Positions 18,318 through 27,299 of a stretch of DNA of 62,120 bases are shown piece by piece. Position numbers and translations under genes: made by a program. The stretch is from Coriobacteriia bacterium (GTDB lineage: Bacteria > Actinomycetota > Coriobacteriia > Anaerosomatales > PALSA-660), in NCBI GenBank assembly GCA_030652345.1, contig JAUSAU010000110.1, positions 1 through 62,120 on the forward strand. The letters run 5' to 3'. The first letter of the stretch is position 1; each line of letters starts with the position of its first letter. Under the pieces are notes generated by a model, which saw nothing but the letters and a program-made list of their open reading frames with translations, did not search any database and had not been told where the DNA came from.

Positions 18318-18809
18318 GTGTCGAAGCACTCATCCCGGTATCTGATCGCAGCGCTCGTCCTCCTCGCGCTCGGTGGTATGGCCGGATGCTCGAGTCCTGC
18401 GCCTGCGTCCACTCCGGCGGAGGCACCCGCCGAGCAGCCCGCGGCGCAGGAGCCTGCGGCTCCTCCCGTCACCGCCGACGTCACCGAGCTCAAGATCGAG
18501 GACCTCAAGGTCGGCACCGGCGCCGAGGCCGTGAAAGGCAAGACCGTCTCGGTCCACTACACCGGCTGGCTGACCGACGGCACGAAGTTCGACTCCTCCG
18601 TTGATCGCGGGCAGCCGTTCGAGTTCGCTCTCGGTCAGGGTCAGGTCATCTCCGGCTGGGATGAGGGCGTGGCCGGCATGAAGGTCGGCGGCAAGCGCAA
18701 GCTGACCATCCCGCCGGCGATGGGATACGGGGAGCAGGGCGCCGGCAACGGTGCGATCCCGCCGGGCGCCACGCTCGTCTTCGACGTGGAGCTGCTCGGC
18801 GTCAAGTAG
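18318..18809 (+). CDS. FKBP-type peptidyl-prolyl isomerase lipoprotein
   Basis: A 163-residue exported foldase. The signal peptide [17 protein letters not shown] ends in a lipobox, so it is anchored to the outer face of the membrane. A Pro/Ala/Glu linker (residues 25-52) precedes one FKBP domain with [38 protein letters not shown] and [11 protein letters not shown], which contain the usual active-site aromatic and Asp residues. It assists folding of exported proteins by Xaa-Pro cis-trans isomerisation. GTG 18318 follows a perfect AGGAGG. A strong terminator follows, so it is probably monocistronic. Confidence 0.93.
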   Translation: MSKHSSRYLIAALVLLALGGMAGCSSPAPASTPAEAPAEQPAAQEPAAPPVTADVTELKIEDLKVGTGAEAVKGKTVSVHYTGWLTDGTKFDSSVDRGQPFEFALGQGQVISGWDEGVAGMKVGGKRKLTIPPAMGYGEQGAGNGAIPPGATLVFDVELLGVK

Positions 18810-18827
18810 TCCGAGGTATGCGCCATC

Positions 18828-18858
18828 CGAAGGGCCGCCCCTGTGGGGCGGCCCTTCG
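18828..18858 (+). terminator. Terminator after the FKBP gene
   Basis: CGAAGGGCCGCCCC and GGGGCGGCCCTTCG form a perfect 14-bp stem with loop TGT, 18 bp after the stop codon. No long U-tract follows. Confidence 0.75.
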
Positions 18859-18963
18859 TCGTGCAGGCGCGACCCGGCCGTTCGACGCGGGTGCCGTCGC
18901 TTCCCCTTCCGTGCGGGCATACACAGATGCGTGGGAGTCATCGTGCGGCGGGGGAGGCCTCGG

Positions 18964-20880
18964 GTGGGCGTCGTTCTCGATATGCGCACTGTGCTCATCG
19001 GCGACATCCTCGCGTACGCGCTGTGCGTGATCGTGATGGCGCTGCTGTGGGTGCAGAATCGCAAACGGTCCGCAGGCGTCGGGATGTGGCTCACCGGCAT
19101 CGCCCTGACGTTTGTCGGACTCGTGCTCATCGCTCTACGGGGCGCGATTCCCGACGCGGTATCGATGGTCCTGTCGAACGCGATGACCATCGGCGGGACG
19201 GTGCTGCTCTTCGCAGGCCTCGAGGTCTATCTGGACAAGCGGGGCCCTCACGCGCAGGACTACGTGATGCTGGGAGTGTTCATCTGCGTCCAGTCCTACT
19301 TCGCGCTCATCGAGCCAAGCCTCTTCGTGCGCAACATCAACGTCGCGGCGGCCCTGCTGTTCATCACGGCGGAGTGCGCGTGGTTGATGTTCGTGCGGGT
19401 CGAGCAGGATATACGTCGCGCCACACGCCTGATCGGCGCGGTCTTCCTCGGGTACAGCGTCATGAGCGTCATCCGCATCAGCACCCAGTTCTTCGAGCCG
19501 CACATCAGCGACCTGTTCCGATCAGGCTTGCTCGACACGGCCGTGATGATGTCCTACCAGCTCCTGCTCGTCGGCCTCACCTTCGGCCTTGTCCTGCTCG
19601 TGAACGGGAGGCTGTTCGAGGAGCTGCAAAAAGACATCCGTGAGCGGATGGCCGCTGAGGAAGCGCTCCGGCGCAGCGAGGAGAAGTACGCGGTCGCGTT
19701 TCGGAACGTGCCCTACGCGGTCGTACTCACGTCGGTGCCGGACGGTCGCGTCATCGAGGCGAATCACGCCATGTACGGCATGACAGGCCTCTCGAGCGAT
19801 GTCGTGCTCGGGGCCACCACGGTCGAGCTCGGCGTGTGGGCGGATTCGCGCGATCGGGACCGCTTCCTCGCGGAATTGCTCGATCGACACAGGGTGCTGG
19901 AATTCGAGACGTCCTTCCGCCGGTCCTCCGGTGATGTGTTCCCGGCGTCCGCGTTCGGCGAAGTCATCGATATCGGAGGCCAACCTCATGTCCTTACGGT
20001 CATTCATGACCTCACCGAGCAGAAGCGCGCCGAGGAGGAGATCCTGCGTCTGAACGCGGATCTGGAGGAGCGCGTGCAGGAGCGTACGGAGGAGTTGCAT
20101 GCCTCGAACGAGATACTCCGGGCGACGAACGAGGAGTTGGCCTCCGTCAACAGCAGCCTCACTGAGACCAACCTCCAACTCGAGGAGGCCACCCGGGCCA
20201 AGAGCGACTTCCTCGCCTCCATGAGCCACGAGTTGCGCACGCCGCTCAACTCGATCATCGGGTTCTCGGGCGTCCTGCTCCAAGGACTGTCCGGGAGGCT
20301 CGAGGCCGAGCAGCGCATCCAGGTCGCGATGATCAACAACTCCGGTCGTCACCTGCTCGCGCTGATCAACGGCGTCCTGGACCTCGCGAAGGTCGAGTCG
20401 GGGGAGAACCGTCCCGTGTTCAAGGCGGTAGAGATAGGAGCCGTCGCACGCGGCATGTTCGAGACAGTGCGTCCGATGGCTGAGGAGAAGGGCCTCGAGA
20501 TGCGGTGGTCTGCACCGGAGACGATGCACCCGATCGTCACCGACGGCTTCCGGGTCGACCAGATCCTGCTCAACCTGCTCGGCAACGCCGTGAAGTTCAC
20601 CGACCACGGGTTCGTCGGCGCCACGGTCGCGCAGGACGGCGATGCTGTCACTGTCACCGTGGAGGACTCCGGTTGCGGGGTCCCCGACGCAGACGCAGAC
20701 CGCGTCTTCGACGACTTCTATCAGGTCCCGCCCGCCGAAGGGGGCAAGAGCGACGGCACCGGCCTCGGGCTCGCGGTGTCGCGCCGGCTCGCGGACTCGA
20801 TCGGCGCAACGATCGCGCTGGCTGCCCGCGAAGGCTGCGGATCGGTCTTCACCCTGCGCATCCCCGACAGGGTGCGGTAA
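18964..20880 (+). CDS. PAS-domain sensor histidine kinase, membrane-bound
   Basis: A 638-residue kinase. Residues 8-210 hold about seven membrane helices. One PAS domain (about 240-360, ending in HDLTEQKRAEEE) is followed by a coiled coil, the HisKA domain with SHELRTPLNSIIGFSG (His about 422) and HATPase_c with LNLLGNAVKFTDHG, DSGCGVP and GTGLGLAVS. GTG 18964 has GGGGAGG 6 bp upstream; ATG 18982 is an alternative. From the coiled coil to the end it is very similar to the broken six-PAS kinase just upstream, so one probably arose from the other by duplication and sensor swapping. No receiver gene adjoins it. Confidence 0.9.
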   Translation: MGVVLDMRTVLIGDILAYALCVIVMALLWVQNRKRSAGVGMWLTGIALTFVGLVLIALRGAIPDAVSMVLSNAMTIGGTVLLFAGLEVYLDKRGPHAQDYVMLGVFICVQSYFALIEPSLFVRNINVAAALLFITAECAWLMFVRVEQDIRRATRLIGAVFLGYSVMSVIRISTQFFEPHISDLFRSGLLDTAVMMSYQLLLVGLTFGLVLLVNGRLFEELQKDIRERMAAEEALRRSEEKYAVAFRNVPYAVVLTSVPDGRVIEANHAMYGMTGLSSDVVLGATTVELGVWADSRDRDRFLAELLDRHRVLEFETSFRRSSGDVFPASAFGEVIDIGGQPHVLTVIHDLTEQKRAEEEILRLNADLEERVQERTEELHASNEILRATNEELASVNSSLTETNLQLEEATRAKSDFLASMSHELRTPLNSIIGFSGVLLQGLSGRLEAEQRIQVAMINNSGRHLLALINGVLDLAKVESGENRPVFKAVEIGAVARGMFETVRPMAEEKGLEMRWSAPETMHPIVTDGFRVDQILLNLLGNAVKFTDHGFVGATVAQDGDAVTVTVEDSGCGVPDADADRVFDDFYQVPPAEGGKSDGTGLGLAVSRRLADSIGATIALAAREGCGSVFTLRIPDRVR

Positions 20881-20957
20881 GGAGTCGATCGAACGGGCGT
20901 GCCCGGCGGCCGCATGCCGTTCGGCTCAGACCACGGCTTCGCGGGACACGAGCCCCG

Positions 20958-22058
20958 CTACTTCTTGCCCTCCCCGCGGACGTAGCCCGAGAAGGACACC
21001 TTGCCGACCGGCAGTTCCGCCTCGAGGGTCACCTGTGGGCCCCACATGAGGATGTTCACCGGTACCGACGAGGTGTTCGAGACACCTTTCGAGTACGACC
21101 GGCCTCCCGCGCTCAGCGTCCCGGTGCCCGCGACCTTCGTCGCCGTCAACTTGATGGTGCCGGAGCCGCTCCAGTCCGGTTCCGGAGTGAGCGGCGCCAG
21201 GGGAACGCCCTCCGGTGTATCCGGCTTCGGTCGGGTGAGGGGTGCGATCTCGCCGATGATGATCGTGATCCTCACATCCTTAGACGACCCGCTGAACGGG
21301 GCGCTCAACGAGCCGCCTCCCATGTTGGCGTTGTTCTTCGACAGCACCTGCGCCGTGCCCGTGTAGTTCCCGTCGATGTCGCCGCTCGTGTTCACGGCGC
21401 GCAGCGTGAGGTAGATCGTCTGCTTGATCGGTCCCGTCTGCAGGGAGTCGGAGCCGCGCACGAAGATGACCCAGTTGAACTGCGCGAACTCCTCCTTGGC
21501 CTTGTCGGCTGCGGACTTCCCGACCTTCGCCGCGCCCACGGGAGAGAAGTGCGTGACGAGGGCGGTGAGGACCGTCCCGTCCGGTCCGCCGGCGACCTTC
21601 GTCGGCAGCACGTCATAGCCGCCGTCCTCGCGGTAGCGCACCAGCGCTACGTCGTCGCCGAGTTTCTTCGGGACTGCGATCGAGACCCACGCCGGGTAGG
21701 CGAGCTTCGGGCCGGCTCCCGTGCCCTTCTCCTCCAGCAGGAAGCCTTTCACCAGCACCTCGGCGTCGATGCCGGGCGCCTCACTCAGCGGCGTGGCGAC
21801 GATCGTGAGGTTCTTGCCGAGAGCGTCCTGCGGGAAGATCACGCGGGCCCGTGTGTCGTCGAGGTCCACGTCCAGCGCGCCCCCGTCGGCGGCCACGATG
21901 GCCTTCTCGACGGCTTTCGCGGTATCGGGCACGGCCGTGCCGCCGCTCTTCGCACCCGGTCCCGCCGCGTCCCCGCCCCCCGCGCACCCGCTGAGGGCCA
22001 GTGCCAGCGCGACAAGCACCGCTATCCTGATGATCGAGTGCCCCCGGTAGCCCGACAT
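20958..22058 (-). CDS. Lipoprotein of unknown function
   Basis: A 366-residue exported lipoprotein. The signal peptide RIAVLVALALALSGCAGGG has a clear lipobox. The mature part begins with a Gly-rich linker, then a beta-sandwich region with ARVIFPQDALGKNLTIVATP and WVSIAVPKKL, resembling the ZU5/GAIN-type or cadherin-like inverse-autoproteolysis family (polarity GGxDVLPTKVAGGPDGTVLT). The second half is a further beta domain. No enzyme motif is seen. ATG 22058 follows GGTGGAG. It is convergent with the PAS kinase and divergent from the cytochrome assembly gene. Confidence 0.7.
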   Translation of the reverse strand: MSGYRGHSIIRIAVLVALALALSGCAGGGDAAGPGAKSGGTAVPDTAKAVEKAIVAADGGALDVDLDDTRARVIFPQDALGKNLTIVATPLSEAPGIDAEVLVKGFLLEEKGTGAGPKLAYPAWVSIAVPKKLGDDVALVRYREDGGYDVLPTKVAGGPDGTVLTALVTHFSPVGAAKVGKSAADKAKEEFAQFNWVIFVRGSDSLQTGPIKQTIYLTLRAVNTSGDIDGNYTGTAQVLSKNNANMGGGSLSAPFSGSSKDVRITIIIGEIAPLTRPKPDTPEGVPLAPLTPEPDWSGSGTIKLTATKVAGTGTLSAGGRSYSKGVSNTSSVPVNILMWGPQVTLEAELPVGKVSFSGYVRGEGKK

Positions 22059-22153
22059 CGCTCCACCGCCCCTTCGGTGACGAATTCGACTCCGGTTCGG
22101 ATGATACGCCAGCGGGCGGTGCCGTCGGCGTCGGGATGCCGCGGCAGGGGACT

Positions 22154-22162
22154 TGCTACAAT
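22154..22162 (+). promoter_or_regulatory. Extended -10 promoter of the CcsA-type gene
   Basis: TGCTACAAT fits an extended -10 element (TGnTATAAT-like). The -35 region is weak, as is usual for this class. It lies 54 bp upstream of the start codon. Confidence 0.6.
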
Positions 22163-22215
22163 CCGAGCGCGCATCCGACGCGCGCGCCCCCGGTACTCCT
22201 GAGAATCGAGAGACC

Positions 22216-23043
22216 ATGACCACCGAGATCGTGCTGATGTGGGCCGCCCTCTCGCTCTATGTCGTGGGCACCGCGCTGTTCGTCTTCGGCGTCACGTTCG
22301 AGCACGAGAAGCTCGTCCAGGGCGCGGTGTGGGCCTCCGGGCTCGGCCTGCTCCCGCAGTTGGCGTCGATCATCGTGCGGTGGGTCCGACTCGGGCACGG
22401 GCCGTACCTCGGCTACTTCGAGGTCACGTCCGCACTCGCCTTCTTCAGCGTCTTCCTCTTCGTCGCGCTCGCGCTGCGGCGGCCGCAGTTCAGCGTGGCG
22501 GGTATCGCCATCATGCCGGTCGCTCTGCTGCTGATCGCGGCGGCGATGCTGGCCCCGAAGAGCGGGCTGGACGTCTCGCCGACGCTCGCGAGCTGGTGGC
22601 TCGTCATCCACGTCACGTTCGCGAAACTCTCGTTCGCCACGTTCGTCACGTCCTTCGGTCTCGCTGCCGCCTACATCATCAGGAGCCGGTCGGCTGACGG
22701 GCCGTGGGCGCGTCGCCTGCAGCGCTTGCCGTCTCAGGAGCGTGTCGACCACCTGTCGTCGCGATTCGTCTACGCCGGCTTCCTGTTCTGGGGGATCATG
22801 ATCGCGTCCGGTGCGATCTGGGCGAACGAGGCGTGGGGCCGCTACTGGGGATGGGATCCGATCGAGACCTGGAGTCTCGTGGTGTGGATCATCTACGCGG
22901 CGTACCTGCACCTGAGGCTGACGATGGGGTGGCGCGGCGAGAAGATCTCCTGGGTCGCGGTCTTGTCGATGCCGATCGCGATGTTCTGCCTGGTCGGGAT
23001 CCCGTTCGTCTACGTGTCGATCCACTCGGGCTACATCAGCTAA
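22216..23043 (+). CDS. ccsA: Cytochrome c assembly protein, CcsA/ResC/CcmC family
   Basis: A 275-residue membrane protein with eight predicted helices. The haem-binding tryptophan-rich motif is WGRYWGWDPIETWSLVVW, which handles haem outside the membrane, with conserved His residues in flanking helices (including VIHVTFAKLSF and YLHLRL). In system II cytochrome c maturation it works with ResB/Ccs1 to attach haem to apocytochromes. No ResB is next to it, so the partner must be elsewhere or the protein serves another haem route. ATG 22216 follows a GAGAGA site. Confidence 0.9.
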   Translation: MTTEIVLMWAALSLYVVGTALFVFGVTFEHEKLVQGAVWASGLGLLPQLASIIVRWVRLGHGPYLGYFEVTSALAFFSVFLFVALALRRPQFSVAGIAIMPVALLLIAAAMLAPKSGLDVSPTLASWWLVIHVTFAKLSFATFVTSFGLAAAYIIRSRSADGPWARRLQRLPSQERVDHLSSRFVYAGFLFWGIMIASGAIWANEAWGRYWGWDPIETWSLVVWIIYAAYLHLRLTMGWRGEKISWVAVLSMPIAMFCLVGIPFVYVSIHSGYIS

Positions 23044-23067
23044 CACCGAGACATGCGCACCCAAACA

Positions 23068-23099
23068 GGAAGGCCGCCTCGACGCCGAGGCGGCCTTCC
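23068..23099. terminator. Bidirectional terminator between ccsA and the HD-GYP operon
   Basis: GGAAGGCCGCCTCG and CGAGGCGGCCTTCC form a perfect 14-bp stem with a 4-nt loop, between two convergent stop codons. Confidence 0.85.
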
Positions 23100-23127
23100 G
23101 CGTACCGAACCCCCTCAGGGCGGTCGA

Positions 23128-24600
23128 CTAGAGGTATTCCCACACATCGTCGATGCCTGCATCGGACGCGGGCATCGCCTCGGAGATCTCGAGTGCCGTG
23201 GCAGACCCGTCCGAGACGCGCAGGTCGACGACGGGCGTGTCCTCCATCCAGCGTCCGTCCGGGTCGACGAGCACCTTCACGCGCGGGCGCAGAAGGTCGT
23301 CGCGGTTGACCCGGAAGACGACCGCGACCGACGCGTCGCTCAGTCGGACGACCGCGCCCATCGGATAGATGCCGAGCATCGCCACGAACGCCTTCGTGAT
23401 CGACGGGTCGTACGCCTTGCCGCGACCCTGCATCAGGACCGCGAGCGACTTGTCGGGACGGATCTCGCGGCGGAACGGGCGCGATGTCGTCATCGCGTCG
23501 TACGCGTCGCAGAGCGCGACCACCTTGGAGAAGAGGTGCTGCTCCTGGCCGCCGATGGTGTCCGGGTAGCCCTGGAGGTCGTGGCGCTGGTGGTGCTCGT
23601 ACGCCACGATCATCGGCATCTGGTCGACGAGCTGGATGCGCTTGAGCAGGTCCGCGCCCTCTGCCGCGTGACTCTTGATGATCTGCCATTCGTCCGCGGT
23701 GAGGGGGCCTTCCTTGTTCAGGATGTCCTCCGGGATGCGTACCTTGCCGAGGTCGTAGAGCAGCGCGGAGAGGCCGAGTGATTTGAGCGACTCCTCATCC
23801 AGCCCGAGCGTGGCTCCAAGCGAGATCGACAGGATGCAGACGTTGATCGCGTGGTTGAGCGTGTAGTCGTCGTGGCTCTTGATCGCGGTCAGGCCCAGGA
23901 CGGCCGCCGGGTCGGTGAAGAGCTGTTCCAGCAGGCCGTTGACCATCGCCTGGAGCGGTTCCACGTCGAAGACCTTGCCGAGCTTCACGCGAGTCTCGAC
24001 GTCCCGCATCGTCACGAGGCCGCCGTCGTACGAACGCCGCGCCCGCGCCTTGTTCTCGCGCGCTCGCTCGCTCGTGCTCTCATCCTCGAGCGTCGTCGTC
24101 TCCGCCACCGTGATCGCCCGGCCGCCGTGCCCGTCCAGGAAGTCCTGCGCGGTCTCGATGTCAGTGACACCGTCGGCCACCAGCAATGCCGTGAGCGCCT
24201 CGCTGTCCGTCCGCGAGAAATCGTCGCTGATCGTGACGGCCGAGATCCCGCGGTTGAGCAGGTCGTCGATCAGCTTGGAGTAGGTGGCGCTCTCCTCCGG
24301 AAGCACGTGGTCCTCGACGAAGAGGGTGCGCTTGAAGACGTTGATGGTGAGCTCATCGAACCCGAGGTCCATGACGGCGCACACGGCGGTCACGAGGTCG
24401 TCCACCGACTGCACGAGTGCGGGGTGCGCGGCGGGGTAGAGCGACGCGTTGGTCGACGCGACGGCGATCGCCCTCACGAGTTCGCGAGCGCGATCCAGCC
24501 GCTTGCGGCTTGAGAACGGGGAGCGCGAGGCCGACGAAGTGGCCGCTGCCATCTCCTCGGGGGACTCGAGCCGGTCCTGTCCTTTGTCGGTATCGGTCAC
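23128..24600 (-). CDS. Degenerate HD-GYP protein with N-terminal sensor-like domain
   Basis: A 490-residue protein. Residues about 35-150 form a domain with TNASLYPAAHP and later ELTINVFKRTLFVEDH, which is also found in the HEAT-repeat partner. Residues 240-400 are HD-GYP-like: NHAINV, the metal site LLYDLGKVRIP, then EHHQRHDLQGYP. The canonical HD of HDxGK is YD here (Tyr-282) and HHE is HHQ, while the GYP motif stays. Cyclic-di-GMP hydrolysis is therefore doubtful; binding or scaffolding is more likely. The last 80 residues are an added beta domain. Its GTG start overlaps the HEAT gene stop, so the two are co-translated. Confidence 0.85.
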   Translation of the reverse strand: MTDTDKGQDRLESPEEMAAATSSASRSPFSSRKRLDRARELVRAIAVASTNASLYPAAHPALVQSVDDLVTAVCAVMDLGFDELTINVFKRTLFVEDHVLPEESATYSKLIDDLLNRGISAVTISDDFSRTDSEALTALLVADGVTDIETAQDFLDGHGGRAITVAETTTLEDESTSERARENKARARRSYDGGLVTMRDVETRVKLGKVFDVEPLQAMVNGLLEQLFTDPAAVLGLTAIKSHDDYTLNHAINVCILSISLGATLGLDEESLKSLGLSALLYDLGKVRIPEDILNKEGPLTADEWQIIKSHAAEGADLLKRIQLVDQMPMIVAYEHHQRHDLQGYPDTIGGQEQHLFSKVVALCDAYDAMTTSRPFRREIRPDKSLAVLMQGRGKAYDPSITKAFVAMLGIYPMGAVVRLSDASVAVVFRVNRDDLLRPRVKVLVDPDGRWMEDTPVVDLRVSDGSATALEISEAMPASDAGIDDVWEYL

Positions 24601-26519
24601 CGTGGCATCCTCCCGGTCGTGTCATCCGTATCCGGCACTGCCGCTCTGATCGCGACGAGCGCGTCGCGCGCGGCTTGTCGCAGCATGCGCCGCTTCGCCG
24701 TGAAGGCGAAGATGTGGCCCGCTTCACGCTTGAGCGCCGGCACGGCCTCGGATGCGTGGAGCTCCTTCAGGCAGTCTACGACTTCCCGCTTGAACTCCCA
24801 ACTCCGAGCGGGAAGCGGACTCGTGAGCGTCGCCACGAGGTCCTGCACGGCTCGCTCGTTCCGCGCCATCCTGACCTCGTAGAGCGCCCGTCGGGCCGTC
24901 GGTTCGTCCGGGTGATGCAGCGCGCCCGAGACGACGGCCCATGCATCGTCGTTCCCGAGCTTCGCGAGCGTCTCGATCGCTGCGGACCGGACCTCCGACG
25001 ACGCGCTGTCCAGCGCCTGAGCGAGCACGGGTGCGCTGCGCCGGTCGCCGAGGCGGCCGAGGAGCCCGACCACTTCGCGGGCCTCGTTCGGGTCGCCCGT
25101 CCGCACGCGTCTGCCCGCGACCACCAGCACCTGATCCGCATCCGCGCGCAACACGTCCTCGAGCGCCTGCCGGCTCGCACCGTGCGCAGCCGCCCAGGCG
25201 GCAAGCAGCGCTTCGGCCCCCGCAGCTCCCGCCGCGGCGAACGCGGGGCCGGCGGAGGCCGCCACGGCCGCGTCCCGCACCCGCGCGCACGCGTGTGCGA
25301 GCACGTCCGCGTCTCCGAGTGCGAGGCGCGCTTTGCGAACCGACGTCTCGAGTGAGGGGTCGGCGGCGGCCTCCGTGAGCATCCGCGCTGCCGCGGTCAC
25401 CGGGCCGAACGCGCCGGCGGCGAACGCGGGTCCGAGCGCGTCCCCGACCGCCTCCACCGTGCCCGCGTTCGTCATCCGTCGTGCGAGGGCGAGCGCCGTC
25501 CCGAGTGCGCGTGCCGCCGCCAGGCTCGGCGAGGCCGCAGCGACCTGCGCCCGGAGGCGCGGTTCGTCCTCCTCGTCCTCCTCGGTGGCATCGGCCGCGA
25601 CCTTGTCCGGGTCGATGTGCGGCGGTACCCCGCTGTCGCTCTCCGAGCGGGGGTTGGGGCGGAGGAGCAGCATGACGGCCTCCATCGCCTCAGGCGGCAG
25701 CTCAAGCTTGCCGAGGACGGAGATCGCGTCCCCGCCGGTGCGGTTCGCGGCGAGCGTGAGCAGGCGCGCAAGTGTCGCAGGTTTCATACCGGCGACGACG
25801 TCGAGCATGCCCTTCATGGGGGTGCCGCTCGTGTCCTGCCGCATGGCGGCGGCGACCACCGCGGAGCGGGTCTGCTCGTCGAGTCGCGAGAGCGCTTCGG
25901 CGATCCGTGACGCGGCGAGCTCCCGGGCGGCCGTCTCCAGGCTGCCGATGGCATCGGCGACCTGGTCTGCCCCGGTGCCATTCGCCGCGCTTCGTGCCCA
26001 GTCGGCAGCCGCCCGCACGATCGCCGGGCCGATGACGTCGAGAGGCGCGGATGTCAGGTCGATGCCCGCGAGTCCCTCCTCGGTCGAGGCGCGCAAGGTC
26101 AGTTCGATGACCGCGATGTGGGTGACGCCCGCGGAGCCGAGGACGGTCCTCAGGCCGCCCTCCTCGCGCACGGCGGAGGCATCCGACGCCGTGCATCGCA
26201 GGAACGCCTTGATCTCATGGTCGGACAGTCCCGGCGCCACGATGAGCTGCCCGACCTGATGCGCGTAGAGGATCTCTGCGAACCCGGAGACCTGCGCCAT
26301 CGTCTCTCCGATGAGCTGGTCGCCGATCTTGAACGCCTTCGGCTCGACCATGAACCGGATCGGCGTGCCCTGAGCGGTGATCGCTGCGCACATCTCCGCC
26401 GCTCGCTGGAGGGCCTGAGCGGGCAGTTCGGATGTCGGCGGGTACAGGCGCATAGCAGCGGCGGCCATGCCCAGGGCGCGCACGACCTCTTCGGCACTCA
26501 CCTGAGCCCGATCACCCAT
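24597..26519 (-). CDS. HEAT-repeat protein partnered with the HD-GYP protein
   Basis: A 640-residue soluble protein. Residues 1-115 hold the same N-terminal domain as the downstream HD-GYP protein (here AMRLYPPTSELPAQALQ, FMVEPKAFKIGDQ and LSDHEIKAFL). The centre is an Ala-rich helical region, with an acidic stretch near residue 315 (ATEEDEEDEP). Residues about 480-625 are HEAT-like repeats (VVGLLGRLGDRRSAPVLAQA, AIETLAKLGNDDAW, EVVDCLKELHASEAVPALKR). HEAT arrays bind protein partners. The four-base overlap with the HD-GYP gene implies a fixed stoichiometry, and the shared domain suggests hetero-association. Confidence 0.8.
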   Translation of the reverse strand: MGDRAQVSAEEVVRALGMAAAAMRLYPPTSELPAQALQRAAEMCAAITAQGTPIRFMVEPKAFKIGDQLIGETMAQVSGFAEILYAHQVGQLIVAPGLSDHEIKAFLRCTASDASAVREEGGLRTVLGSAGVTHIAVIELTLRASTEEGLAGIDLTSAPLDVIGPAIVRAAADWARSAANGTGADQVADAIGSLETAARELAASRIAEALSRLDEQTRSAVVAAAMRQDTSGTPMKGMLDVVAGMKPATLARLLTLAANRTGGDAISVLGKLELPPEAMEAVMLLLRPNPRSESDSGVPPHIDPDKVAADATEEDEEDEPRLRAQVAAASPSLAAARALGTALALARRMTNAGTVEAVGDALGPAFAAGAFGPVTAAARMLTEAAADPSLETSVRKARLALGDADVLAHACARVRDAAVAASAGPAFAAAGAAGAEALLAAWAAAHGASRQALEDVLRADADQVLVVAGRRVRTGDPNEAREVVGLLGRLGDRRSAPVLAQALDSASSEVRSAAIETLAKLGNDDAWAVVSGALHHPDEPTARRALYEVRMARNERAVQDLVATLTSPLPARSWEFKREVVDCLKELHASEAVPALKREAGHIFAFTAKRRMLRQAARDALVAIRAAVPDTDDTTGRMPR

Positions 26520-26634
26520 CCAGCACCCTCCGCGTCAGTCCCGTCCGTTCGCTATCAGCATCGGCAACTCGCGAGTCGGCGGGTGTGTCGCACGGCACAC
26601 TATCGAGAGGCGCCACTCGTACCTCTACTTCTTT

Positions 26635-26649
26635 ATCCGTATCACGGAT
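26635..26649. promoter_or_regulatory. Inverted repeat in the divergent HEAT/ImmA-like spacer
   Basis: ATCCGT and ACGGAT are separated by 3 bp. The site lies in the 199-bp spacer between the divergent genes and could be an operator serving either side. No further evidence. Confidence 0.3.
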
Positions 26650-26718
26650 GTGTGAGACTGGCCGATATAGGTGACAGTCAAGAAAAGACCGCCCCCGGAT
26701 CGCGAGACAGGGGCACGG

Positions 26719-27213
26719 ATGCCGCTCCGGACCGATTCGTACTATCGCCAACTGGTGAACGACCATCTGAAACAGGCCGATATCGGTGAGCCGCCGATAT
26801 CCCTGGACGATGTCGCCGCCCGCATCGGCGTGCCCGTGATCAGGGTCAGCTTCCCCGCGTGGTTCACCGGCGCGATCGTCATGGACGAGGGCATGCCCGT
26901 GATCATGCTCAACGAGGCGAGTTCGCCCGAAGGGCGTCGGGCGGCGCTCGGCCACCTCCTGTCGCACATCCTGGTGCGCATTGACGATCCGTCGACTCCG
27001 TATCCTCGCAACGACCAGCCTGATCACCGCCTGGCCGATCTGATGTCCGAGGAGTTCATCATGCCCGCCTATCTCGTGCACGAACAGGCGCGCAAGTGGT
27101 TCAACGACTACCGGTACCTCGCGCGACTCTTCGGCGTCTCCGAGACGGACATGCTGGAGAAGATGCGGGACATGGGACTCATCAAGAGCCGGGGCATGAT
27201 CTGGGACTACTAG
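26719..27213 (+). CDS. Degenerate ImmA/IrrE-like protein
   Basis: A 164-residue protein resembling the ImmA/IrrE metallopeptidase fold. It has the N-terminal strands IRVSFPAWFTGAIVMD, then a helix GRRAALGHLLSHI at the place of the HExxH helix, then EEFIMPAYLV and the C-terminal VSETDMLEKMRDMGLI helix, as in family members. The first His and catalytic Glu of HExxH are replaced (AALGH), so zinc proteolysis is not expected. ATG 26719 follows AGGGG; GTG 26671 would add 16 residues without a good ribosome site. No repressor gene (ImmR/DdrO type) adjoins it. Confidence 0.65.
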   Translation: MPLRTDSYYRQLVNDHLKQADIGEPPISLDDVAARIGVPVIRVSFPAWFTGAIVMDEGMPVIMLNEASSPEGRRAALGHLLSHILVRIDDPSTPYPRNDQPDHRLADLMSEEFIMPAYLVHEQARKWFNDYRYLARLFGVSETDMLEKMRDMGLIKSRGMIWDY

Positions 27214-27299
27214 CCGGCGCGCGGGTGACTCGTCCGCGAGCGGTATCATCTTGAGCACGGGCCCGCTGGGCCGCTTCGCTCCATCCGGGAGGGACCTCA

